From an uncultured Bacteroidales bacterium (GTDB lineage Bacteria > Bacteroidota > Bacteroidia > Bacteroidales > Paludibacteraceae), in the NCBI GenBank assembly GCA_903873355.1, contig CAIQOG010000619.1:1-5034 (forward strand): 5,034 bases of DNA, in the 5' to 3' direction. Both the position numbers and the translations under genes were made by a program. Below the pieces are notes generated by a model that saw only the letters and a program-made list of their open reading frames with translations, was not told the origin of the DNA and searched no databases. Within the stretch, counting starts at the first letter, position 1, and each line of letters starts with the position of its first letter. Shown here piece by piece: positions 1 to 4,876 of this stretch.

Positions 1-79
1 GTTGCGCATAAACTGCACTGAACAACATTATTGCAATCATTAAAAGAAAGGCTTTTAATTTTTCATGATGATTTTTCAT
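1..79 (-). CDS. Exported protein, N-terminus only (signal peptide; runs off left edge)
   Basis: Read on the minus strand from an ATG at 79-77, the frame stays open to the edge of the window and gives 26 codons, beginning MKNHHEKLK and ending SAVYAQ. The layout is that of a Sec signal peptide: a basic start, a hydrophobic core around residues 10-21 (AFLLMIAIMLFS), and a small-residue cleavage site, VYA before Q. Signal peptides ending in A-Q are common in Bacteroidota. An in-frame TGA (plus-strand positions 83-85) lies just upstream, so no earlier start in this frame is possible. The mature protein is outside the window and its function cannot be told; it should be periplasmic, outer-membrane or secreted. 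An insertion sequence begins only 16-20 bp upstream of the start codon, so expression is probably altered. This short frame is supported by its composition rather than by homology. Confidence 0.72.
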   Translation of the reverse strand, partial: MKNHHEKLKAFLLMIAIMLFSAVYAQ

Positions 80-94
80 ATTTCAGAATTATAT

Positions 95-98
95 AATT
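95..98. repeat. Probable target-site duplication, left copy (AATT)
   Basis: AATT directly precedes the left inverted repeat and is repeated directly after the right one at 1136-1139. A longer reading, AATTTA at 95-100 and 1136-1141, is also possible. The tetramer is palindromic, so it cannot be cleanly separated from the inverted repeats. It forms the right end of a 12-bp palindrome, AATTATATAATT, at 87-98. Confidence 0.5.
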
Positions 99-120
99 TA
101 ACGTGAGTTCGATATAAGAA
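99..120 (+). repeat. Left terminal inverted repeat of the insertion sequence
   Basis: The 22 bases starting TAACGTGAGTTCGA match the reverse complement of 1114-1135 with one mismatch (T at 113 against G at 1121). This is the expected transposase recognition end. Confidence 0.88.
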
Positions 121-130
121 AAATGAAAAA

Positions 131-214
131 TGGTTAGCATAATTCAGAGGTAATTATTATCTTTATAGTGTTGAAATACAATGAAATAACTAAAATTCAT
201 CACTATGCTAACCA
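131..214 (+). promoter_or_regulatory. Inverted repeat enclosing the transposase start codon
   Basis: TGGTTAGCATA at 131-141 is perfectly complementary to TATGCTAACCA at 204-214, giving an 11-bp stem with a 62-nt loop. The right arm contains the ATG at 205-207 and the next two codons. In RNA that begins outside the element, the stem would pair the start codon and could block translation. RNA that begins between 142 and 204 would lack the left arm and remain translatable. Similar sequestration protects IS10 and IS50 from outside transcription. Its role here is inferred; it could instead be a transposase-binding site. Confidence 0.45.
134..165 (+). promoter_or_regulatory. Possible transposase promoter (weak Bacteroidetes-type match)
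   Basis: TATCTTTA at 158-165 matches the Bacteroidetes -7 box TAnnTTTG at all but the last base. TTAG at 134-137, 20 bp upstream, matches three of four bases of the -33 box TTTG. Transcription would start near 170, downstream of the left arm of the start-codon stem. The match is imperfect and the region is AT-rich, so chance is a real possibility. Confidence 0.22.
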
Positions 215-1113
215 CGAACGAAATTACTGAAATTTTCTATTTATGCGATGATTTTTCAAAAGAATTTGATAAATCATACAAAAAACATATTTTACAAGCA
301 GATAACGGTAAAAAGACCAGAAATAAGCCTGGAAAGCTCTCTCATAGCGAAGTAATGACCATTCTAATATCCTTTCATTTAGGAGGTTATAGAAATTTAA
401 AGCATTACTATTTGTTCTATGTAAGTCAACATTTAAACAAGGAATTTCCTCAATTGGTTTCCTATAATCGTTTTGTTGAATTACAACAACAGGTCGCTTT
501 CCCGTTAGTTCTATTTTTAAAGCTCTGCAGAATGGGAGAATGCACCGGAATAAGTTTCGTTGATTCAACTACTCTCAAAGCTTGTCATATTAAAAGAGAG
601 AAACAGAATAAAGTGTTTTCCGGCATTGCCACCAAGGGCAAGAGCACAATTGGCTGGTTCTTCGGTTTTAAGCTACATATTATCATTAATGACAAAGGTG
701 AAATACTTAGTTTTGTCATAACTCAAGGTAATGTAGATGACCGTGAACCACTTAATTCTGAATCATTTATAAAAACAGTCTTTGGAAAGCTATATGCTGA
801 TAGAGGATATATTTCCCAAACACTTAGAGATATTCTTTTTGTAGATGGCATTCATTTGGTTACTAAATTGAGAAACAATATGAAAGGTGGTGAAATTCCT
901 TTGCAAGATAAAATAAACCTTCGTAAAAGAGCTGTTATTGAATCGGTTAACGATGAATTGAAAAATATATGTCAGATTGAACATACCAGACATCGTTCTT
1001 TTACTAATTTCATTACAAACTTGATTGCAGGCTTACTTGCATATAGCTTTTTACCTAAAAAACCATCTATTAATGCTGAAAGAGTTGACTCACTTCAACT
1101 CCAATTATTTTAA
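205..1113 (+). CDS. IS982-family DDE transposase
   Basis: This 302-residue protein cuts and rejoins DNA at the ends of the element. It has the IS982-type layout: an N-terminal part of about 110 residues with the stretch KLSHSEVMTILISFHLGGYRN (from residue 44), then an RNase H-like catalytic core. The likely metal-binding DDE triad is D120 in FVDST, D199 in YADRGYIS and E246 in RAVIESVNDELK. Other supporting blocks are GWFFGFKLHIIINDKGEI (from 150), GNVDDREPL (175-183) and a C-terminal stretch ending AYSFLPKKPSIN. The length is normal for the family and there is no frameshift or internal stop. The ATG at 205 lies within the right arm of an 11-bp inverted repeat, and no clear ribosome binding site precedes it. 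The stop codon touches the right inverted repeat. Confidence 0.93.
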   Translation: MLTTNEITEIFYLCDDFSKEFDKSYKKHILQADNGKKTRNKPGKLSHSEVMTILISFHLGGYRNLKHYYLFYVSQHLNKEFPQLVSYNRFVELQQQVAFPLVLFLKLCRMGECTGISFVDSTTLKACHIKREKQNKVFSGIATKGKSTIGWFFGFKLHIIINDKGEILSFVITQGNVDDREPLNSESFIKTVFGKLYADRGYISQTLRDILFVDGIHLVTKLRNNMKGGEIPLQDKINLRKRAVIESVNDELKNICQIEHTRHRSFTNFITNLIAGLLAYSFLPKKPSINAERVDSLQLQLF

Positions 1114-1135
1114 TTCTTATGTCGAACTCACGTTA
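1114..1135 (-). repeat. Right terminal inverted repeat of the insertion sequence
   Basis: This is the 22-base partner of 99-120, with 21 of 22 positions complementary. It starts directly after the transposase stop codon and ends in ACTCACGTTA. Confidence 0.88.
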
Positions 1136-1139
1136 AATT
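1136..1139. repeat. Probable target-site duplication, right copy (AATT)
   Basis: This is the second AATT, directly after the right inverted repeat. Removing 99-1139 would restore a continuous intergenic sequence between the minus-strand exported gene and the promoter-like box at 1147-1154. Confidence 0.5.
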
Positions 1140-1146
1140 TAGTATA

Positions 1147-1154
1147 CAAAAATA
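1147..1154 (-). promoter_or_regulatory. Bacteroidetes -7 box, probably the displaced promoter of the exported gene
   Basis: On the minus strand these bases read TATTTTTG, an exact match to TAnnTTTG. No good -33 TTTG is visible about 20 bp upstream. Without the insertion sequence and one AATT copy, the box would end 26 bp before the ATG of the exported gene at 79, a normal distance for this phylum. With the element in place the two are over 1 kb apart, and transcription from here would run antisense through the transposase gene. Exact matches can occur by chance in DNA this AT-rich. Confidence 0.38.
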
Positions 1155-1170
1155 GTACTTGTTTTTTTTG

Positions 1171-1201
1171 AAAATGTGTATAATTTGGTTTAAAATGTGT
1201 A
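1171..1201. repeat. 10-bp direct repeat with 21-bp spacing
   Basis: AAAATGTGTA occurs at 1171-1180 and again at 1192-1201. The 21-bp period is two helical turns, so both copies face the same side of the DNA, as for paired regulator sites. They lie about 17-54 bp upstream of the minus-strand -7 box and 140-170 bp before the M16 peptidase gene. No regulator can be named. Confidence 0.4.
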
Positions 1202-1310
1202 ACTTTTTGTTTTATACGTCAGAAAACAGAAGATTTACTATGATTTGGGAATAAAATTATTACTTCGCTCTTAAATCTGATTCACAAGATGAATTGTTAA
1301 CTGAATTTAC

Positions 1311-1318
1311 TACTTTTG
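1311..1318 (+). promoter_or_regulatory. Bacteroidetes -7 box, candidate promoter of the five-gene cluster
   Basis: TACTTTTG is an exact match to TAnnTTTG. It ends 25 bp before the ATG of the M16 peptidase at 1344, so transcription would begin near 1324 with a leader of about 20 nt. No convincing -33 TTTG sits at the usual distance; the nearest TTG (1294-1296) is too close. This is the best promoter candidate ahead of the plus-strand cluster. Confidence 0.42.
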
Positions 1319-1343
1319 TATTCCTTTTTATAACAGCCAATTA

Positions 1344-2564
1344 ATGACATATCAAACACATACACTCTCTAACGGGATAACTCTTATTCATAAACCTGAA
1401 AACTCAACAGTTACTTATTGTGGTATGGTAGTAAACACTGGTTCGCGCGATGAGGCTGAAAATGAAGAAGGCATGGCTCATTTTGTGGAACATATGCTTT
1501 TTAAAGGCACTGACAAGCGTCGTTCAGGACATATCATAAACCGGCTTGAAAATGTAGGTGGCGAACTGAATGCTTTTACTTCGAAAGAAGAAACTGTTGT
1601 TTACGCGGTAGTTTTAAATGAGTATTTCGAACGTGCTTTGGAGTTGATTGGCGATATTGTACTGAACTCTACATTTCCTCAGAAAGAGATTGACAAAGAG
1701 GTTGTTATCATTCTGGACGAAATTCAGTCGTACAACGATAGTCCATCTGAATTGATTTTTGACGATTTTGAGGAAATGCTTTTCGACAGTCATACTATTG
1801 GACATAATATTCTGGGCAGACCCGAATTACTTGAAAAGTTCAGGACAGAGGATGCTTTGCAATTTGTAAGCAAACAATACCGTCCCGACGAAATGGTTTT
1901 CTTTGTTGTAGGCGATTTGAATTTCAATCGATTAGTACGATTTGCAGAAAGATATTTACTCTCAAAACCGATTTCTGACACAAAAAAAGAGCGTGAAACA
2001 CCGACAGCATATCATCCTCAACGAAAGGAAGTTGTAAAAAACACTCATCAGGTTCATTTTATGGTTGGAAACCGTGCTTACGATCTATACAACCCCAACC
2101 GAATGGGAATGTATTTGTTGAATAATATTCTGGGTGGTCCGGGTATGAACAGTTTACTGAATCTTTCCTTGCGAGAGCGTAACGGACTGGTTTACAATGT
2201 AGAATCAAGTTATCAACCATTTACCGATACCGGATTGTGGAGCGTTTATTTTGGTTGTGATGTCGAAAATGCAAAGCGTTGCGAGCAGTTGGTTTATAAT
2301 GAGTTACAAAAACTCAGAGAACAAAAAATCAATGAATCAGCTCTGAAAAAATACAAACTTCAGTTGATGGGGCAAATGGCCATCGCGAATGAACAGAAGG
2401 AAAATCTGGCACTGAGTTTTGGCAAAAGTTTTTTGCGATATGGGAAAATTGACGATATGTCGGTGATTCGTGAACATATTGAAAATGTGACTGCCGAAAA
2501 ACTTCAGGAAATTGCTAATGAGGTGTTTAATCCAACACAACTTTCTGTTTTAAAGTACGTTTAG
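1344..2564 (+). CDS. M16-family zinc peptidase (insulinase / mitochondrial processing peptidase type)
   Basis: This is a 406-residue zinc peptidase. The inverted zinc motif HxxEH is present as HFVEH: H46 and H50 would bind zinc and E49 is the general base. The third ligand is E126 in ILDEIQSYNDSP, exactly 76 residues after H50, the spacing typical of the family. The second domain (about 165-345) holds NRMGMYLLNNILGGPGMNS (from 252) and RERNGLVYNVESSY (277-290), the Arg/Tyr region that shapes the substrate chamber. The length fits the small bacterial M16B type with one catalytic and one inactive domain. There is no signal peptide, so it is probably cytoplasmic. The substrate is unknown. The ATG at 1344 is the only reasonable start: the frame is closed by a TGA at 1302 and has no other ATG between. 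It leads the plus-strand cluster, 7 bp before the methyltransferase. Confidence 0.93.
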   Translation: MTYQTHTLSNGITLIHKPENSTVTYCGMVVNTGSRDEAENEEGMAHFVEHMLFKGTDKRRSGHIINRLENVGGELNAFTSKEETVVYAVVLNEYFERALELIGDIVLNSTFPQKEIDKEVVIILDEIQSYNDSPSELIFDDFEEMLFDSHTIGHNILGRPELLEKFRTEDALQFVSKQYRPDEMVFFVVGDLNFNRLVRFAERYLLSKPISDTKKERETPTAYHPQRKEVVKNTHQVHFMVGNRAYDLYNPNRMGMYLLNNILGGPGMNSLLNLSLRERNGLVYNVESSYQPFTDTGLWSVYFGCDVENAKRCEQLVYNELQKLREQKINESALKKYKLQLMGQMAIANEQKENLALSFGKSFLRYGKIDDMSVIREHIENVTAEKLQEIANEVFNPTQLSVLKYV

Positions 2565-2571
2565 ATAGTCT

Positions 2572-3201
2572 ATGAATTTAGAAGAATATATATCAATTCA
2601 TTCGGATGCTGAACCTGAATATTTGGCTCAGGTCAATAGGGCAACTCATGTGAGAATGATAAATCCCCGCATGTGTTCCGGGCATTTACAGGGACGTGTA
2701 TTGAGTATGTTCTGTCATATGATTCGACCAAAACGGATTCTTGAAATCGGCACATTTACCGGATATTCAGCACTTTGTATGGCTGAAGCATTGCCCGATA
2801 ACGGACTGTTGCATACTATAGAAATTGATGATGAGCTGGAAGATTTTATATGTCAAAATATTGAAGGCTCGGAATATGCTTCAAAAATAAAATTGCATAT
2901 AGGTGATGCATTAACGGTAATTGATTCATTGAACGAAACTTTTGATTTGGTTTTCATAGATGCTGATAAACGAGAGTATCAGGCTTATTATGAAGCTGTT
3001 TTACCAAAGCTCCGGACAGGTGGATTTATTTTGGCAGATAATACTCTGTGGGATGCTAAAGTATTGAAGCCTGTTGATTCAAATGATTGGCAAACCATTG
3101 AAATCATGCGATTTAATGATTTTATTGCATCAGACAACAGAGTTGAGAAAGTGATTTTACCATTGCGGGATGGATTGACAATTATCAGGAAAATTGGTTG
3201 A
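2572..3201 (+). CDS. Class I SAM-dependent O-methyltransferase (catechol/caffeoyl-CoA OMT-like)
   Basis: This 209-residue protein should transfer methyl from S-adenosylmethionine to a hydroxyl group, in a metal-dependent way, in the cytoplasm. The SAM-binding motif I is RILEIGTFTGYSAL (55-68), with the acidic residue E84 in HTIEID at the end of strand 2 and GDA (111-113) after it. The divalent metal ligands expected from the COMT-like family are D130 in VFIDADK, D156 and N157 in ADNTLW, all present. The N-terminal segment with QG at 40-41 is typical of bacterial members. The whole domain is covered and the length is normal. The substrate cannot be predicted; bacterial relatives act on diverse catechol-like or other hydroxylated compounds. 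The ATG lies 7 bp after the peptidase stop, so the two are probably co-transcribed, although no functional link is known to me. Confidence 0.9.
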   Translation: MNLEEYISIHSDAEPEYLAQVNRATHVRMINPRMCSGHLQGRVLSMFCHMIRPKRILEIGTFTGYSALCMAEALPDNGLLHTIEIDDELEDFICQNIEGSEYASKIKLHIGDALTVIDSLNETFDLVFIDADKREYQAYYEAVLPKLRTGGFILADNTLWDAKVLKPVDSNDWQTIEIMRFNDFIASDNRVEKVILPLRDGLTIIRKIG

Positions 3202-3212
3202 CTGGTTGATTT

Positions 3213-3265
3213 GTAAATTAGTTGAGAAATACAATCGTAAATTGTAAATTACTAAATTGTAAATT
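3213..3265. repeat. GTAAATT heptamer repeats ahead of the thioesterase gene
   Basis: The heptamer GTAAATT occurs at 3213-3219, 3237-3243, 3244-3250 and 3259-3265, with a one-base variant CTAAATT at 3252-3258. Between 3237 and 3265 the units are head to tail, broken only by one extra A at 3251. The same segment can be read as a 14-bp direct repeat (3238-3251 and 3253-3266). The array ends 6 bp before the start codon at 3272 and fills most of the 70-bp gap after the methyltransferase gene. Function is unknown. Confidence 0.7.
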
Positions 3266-3271
3266 AAAAAG

Positions 3272-3682
3272 ATGTACATATTTGAATTAGAATTAAAAGT
3301 CCGTGATTACGAGTGTGATATACAGGGAGTTGTGAATAACTCGGTGTATCAGAATTATCTGGAACACACACGCCATGAGTTTTTGGAGGCTAATCATCTT
3401 AGTTTCGCCGAATTGCATGACCGTGGAATTGATGCAATGGTTTCGAGCATTGAAATTGCTTACAAAACCCCGCTTCGCCCTGGTGACAGTTTTATTTCGA
3501 AACTATATGTGGCCAAAGAAGGAGTAAGATATATTTTTCATCAGGAAATTCATCGAAAATCCGACAATAAACTGGCTATCAAAGCCAAAGTTCATGCGGT
3601 GGCAGTAGTCAACGGCAAGTTGGCCAGTTCACTTCCGGAGTTTGATAATCTGGTAATACTTAGTGGTGGTCAGATTGATTAA
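3272..3682 (+). CDS. Hot-dog fold acyl-CoA thioesterase (4HBT / YbgC-FadM type)
   Basis: This 136-residue protein is predicted to hydrolyse acyl-CoA thioesters in the cytoplasm. The N-terminal block RDYECDIQGVVNNSVYQNYL (11-30) followed by EHTRHEFL (31-38) corresponds to the 4HBT signature with its central helix. D16 aligns with the catalytic aspartate of 4-hydroxybenzoyl-CoA thioesterase and YbgC. The position held by His or Tyr in YbgC (GVVYH) is N here (GVVNN). IEIAYKTPLRPGD (60-72) is the next conserved strand and turn. The length is normal for a single hot-dog domain, and members usually work as dimers or tetramers. The chain-length preference cannot be read from the sequence. The start at 3272 follows a purine-rich AAAAAG and a heptamer repeat array. 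Co-transcription with its neighbours is possible, with gaps of 70 and 91 bp. Confidence 0.88.
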   Translation: MYIFELELKVRDYECDIQGVVNNSVYQNYLEHTRHEFLEANHLSFAELHDRGIDAMVSSIEIAYKTPLRPGDSFISKLYVAKEGVRYIFHQEIHRKSDNKLAIKAKVHAVAVVNGKLASSLPEFDNLVILSGGQID

Positions 3683-3732
3683 ACTATTTTAGCGCAAACT
3701 TGTTTATTGATACAAAAAGCAATTCGCTGTTT

Positions 3733-3753
3733 AATTGGGAATTGATAATTATT
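3733..3753. repeat. Degenerate AATT-leading heptamers ahead of the DUF59 gene
   Basis: Three consecutive 7-bp units start at 3733, 3740 and 3747: AATTGGG, AATTGAT and AATTATT. Only the first four bases are shared by all. They lie 20 bp before the ATG at 3774. On their own they would be weak; they are listed because the two neighbouring spacers also show 7-bp periodicity. Confidence 0.3.
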
Positions 3754-3773
3754 ATATCGGAAATTTATTTTAT

Positions 3774-4088
3774 ATGAACGAATTTTTAGAAAAAGAAGAA
3801 AAAATAGTGCGAATGCTGAAAACGGTGTTCGACCCAGAAATACCGGTAAATATCTATGATTTGGGATTGATTTATAAAATTGATTTGGCAGAAGATGGTA
3901 ATCTGACTATAGAAATGACTCTTACCGCTCCAAATTGCCCTGCTGTAGATTTTATTGTGGAAGATGTACGAATGAAAGTTGCCAGTGTTGAAGGTGTAAA
4001 AACCGTGGATGTGAACATAGTTTTTGAACCGGCATGGGACAAAAGTATGATGAGCGAAGAAGCGCAACTTGAATTAGGATTCCTTTAA
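3774..4088 (+). CDS. MIP18/DUF59-family metal-sulfur cluster assembly factor (SufT/PaaD-like)
   Basis: This 104-residue protein is a single DUF59 (MIP18) domain. The diagnostic blocks are TVFDPEIPVNIYDLGLIY (17-34) and TLTAPNCPA (49-57), with the conserved cysteine C55, and the C-terminal NIVFEPAWDKSMMSEEAQLELGF (from 81). Relatives such as SufT help mature Fe-S proteins, and stand-alone copies of this size are common in Bacteroidota. No suf genes are in view, so its target is unknown. I chose the ATG at 3774 over a TTG 13 codons upstream (3735): translation from the ATG starts MNEFLEKEEK and matches the usual family start, while the upstream 13 codons fall in the heptamer-like intergenic DNA. 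It lies 91 bp after the thioesterase gene and 50 bp before lpxH. Confidence 0.88.
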   Translation: MNEFLEKEEKIVRMLKTVFDPEIPVNIYDLGLIYKIDLAEDGNLTIEMTLTAPNCPAVDFIVEDVRMKVASVEGVKTVDVNIVFEPAWDKSMMSEEAQLELGFL

Positions 4089-4093
4089 TTAGT

Positions 4094-4119
4094 GTTGATA
4101 GCCACTATAAACTATCAAC
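4094..4119 (+). other. Short hairpin between the DUF59 and lpxH genes
   Basis: GTTGATAG at 4094-4101 pairs perfectly with CTATCAAC at 4112-4119, leaving a 10-nt loop. It starts 6 bp after the DUF59 stop codon. The right arm is part of the heptamer array, so the left arm amounts to an inverted copy of that unit. No T-run follows, so it is not a standard intrinsic terminator; an RNA-stabilising or attenuating role is possible but unproven. Confidence 0.35.
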
Positions 4120-4138
4120 TACCAACTATCAACTAAAA
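4104..4138. repeat. Five tandem 7-bp repeats (ACTATCA type) abutting the lpxH start codon
   Basis: Five head-to-tail heptamers start at 4104, 4111, 4118, 4125 and 4132, each beginning ACTA. Copies 2 and 4 are ACTATCA; the others are ACTATAA, ACTACCA and ACTAAAA, differing at one or two positions. The fifth ends exactly where the ATG of lpxH begins at 4139. The array fills 35 of the 50 bp between the DUF59 and lpxH genes. No ribosome binding site of the E. coli type is present. Confidence 0.8.
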
Positions 4139-4876
4139 ATGATTTATTTTCTTTCCGATGCACATTTAGGTTCCAGAATTCTGGACGATACACTGGCACA
4201 CGAGAAAAAACTGGTTGCCTGGCTTGATATGGTAAAAGCAGATGCTACTGCTATTTATCTATTGGGTGATATTTTCGATTTTTGGTTCGAATATAAAACC
4301 GTTGTACCAAAGGGTTATATTCGTTTTCTGGGTAAACTTGCCGAACTGGTTGATTCCAGAATTGAAATACATTTCTTTATCGGAAATCACGACATCTGGA
4401 CCTTTGGCTATCTGGAAAAAGAAATAGGATTGATAGTTCACAAAGAAGCATACATCACCAAAATTGGAGATAAAACCTTTTTCATGGTACATGGTGATGG
4501 TCTTCACTCCGACAAAAAAGGTTTTGTATTTATTCGTAAAATATTTCATAGCAGATTGGCGCAAAAGTTATTTTCAATATTACCGCCTCAGCTTGGTCAG
4601 GAATTTGGCTATGAATGGTCACGCAGAAACCGTTTGAAAATCATGCATCTTGACAATAAATATCTTGGCGAGGAAAAAGAGAATATTGTCGTATTTGCCA
4701 AGAAATATGCAGAAACACACGATGTAGATTTTTTGGTTTTTGGACATCGTCATATCTTTTTAGATTTAGAGATAAAAAACAAAAAACGAGTGGTTATTCT
4801 GGGAGATTTTATCGGAATTTTCTCTTATGGTGTATTCGATGGTGAGAATTTCATGTTAGAATACTTTGAAACATAA
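4139..4876 (+). CDS. lpxH: UDP-2,3-diacylglucosamine diphosphatase (LpxH type), lipid A synthesis
   Basis: LpxH hydrolyses UDP-2,3-diacylglucosamine to lipid X and UMP, the fourth step of lipid A synthesis, at the cytoplasmic face of the inner membrane. The 245-residue protein is close to E. coli LpxH (240). It carries the full calcineurin-like metallophosphoesterase set: SDAH with D7 and H9, GDIFDFW with D44, GNHD with N83 and H84, VHGD with H118, and GHRH with H203 and H205. These are the expected ligands for two metal ions, Mn in studied enzymes. The insert around 125-180, rich in basic and hydrophobic residues (GFVFIRKIFHSRLAQKLFSILP), matches the LpxH cap that contacts lipid and membrane. 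A related LpxH2/YbbF-type phosphoesterase is the main alternative. The gene follows the DUF59 gene by 50 bp, starts directly after a heptamer array and ends in a TAATAA double stop. Confidence 0.87.
   Translation: MIYFLSDAHLGSRILDDTLAHEKKLVAWLDMVKADATAIYLLGDIFDFWFEYKTVVPKGYIRFLGKLAELVDSRIEIHFFIGNHDIWTFGYLEKEIGLIVHKEAYITKIGDKTFFMVHGDGLHSDKKGFVFIRKIFHSRLAQKLFSILPPQLGQEFGYEWSRRNRLKIMHLDNKYLGEEKENIVVFAKKYAETHDVDFLVFGHRHIFLDLEIKNKKRVVILGDFIGIFSYGVFDGENFMLEYFET

Larger units (their letters stand above)
99..1135 (+). mobile_element. IS982-family insertion sequence, apparently intact
   Basis: The element is about 1037 bp, has inverted ends at 99-120 and 1114-1135, and carries one uninterrupted transposase gene on the plus strand that nearly fills it. 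Size, single-gene layout and transposase type fit the IS982 family (elements near 1 kb, one DDE transposase). It is flanked on both sides by AATT (95-98 and 1136-1139), the best candidate for the target duplication. The exact ends are uncertain by a few bases because AATT is its own reverse complement, so the inverted repeat can be extended to 26 bp. The transposase stop codon (1111-1113) abuts the right inverted repeat. With intact ends and an intact gene the copy may still be active. Confidence 0.88.
1140..1343. other. Intergenic region between the insertion sequence and the M16 peptidase gene
   Basis: These 204 bp are very AT-rich and hold no convincing gene. The longest ATG-started frame I checked here, at 1174-1254, is 26 codons and does not look coding. 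The region holds the minus-strand -7 box (1147-1154), the AAAATGTGTA direct repeat (1171-1201) and the plus-strand -7 box (1311-1318). It appears to be most of the original divergent promoter region, cut by the insertion. Confidence 0.6.

Noticed and set aside
224..568. Minus-strand frame of 114 codons opposite the transposase gene, and similar frames opposite the other genes (790-993, 1614-1805, 1790-1981, 2337-2540, 3786-4067, 4259-4564)
   Set aside because: Each lies opposite a clearly coding gene with recognisable motifs. Their translations show no domain and look like antisense shadows.
1174..1254. 26-codon plus-strand frame in the intergenic region
   Set aside because: It has no ribosome binding site, its composition is unlike a protein, and it overlaps the AAAATGTGTA repeats and AT-rich DNA expected to be regulatory.
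3735..3773. TTG start giving a 13-residue N-terminal extension of the DUF59 protein
   Set aside because: The extension lies in AT-rich, heptamer-like intergenic DNA and is not typical of the family. The ATG at 3774 gives a normal 104-residue protein.
1344..4876. The five-gene cluster as a new defence or biosynthetic system
   Set aside because: All five genes match well-known housekeeping-type families with normal lengths and complete motifs, and their roles do not form one pathway. Shared transcription is the most that the layout supports.
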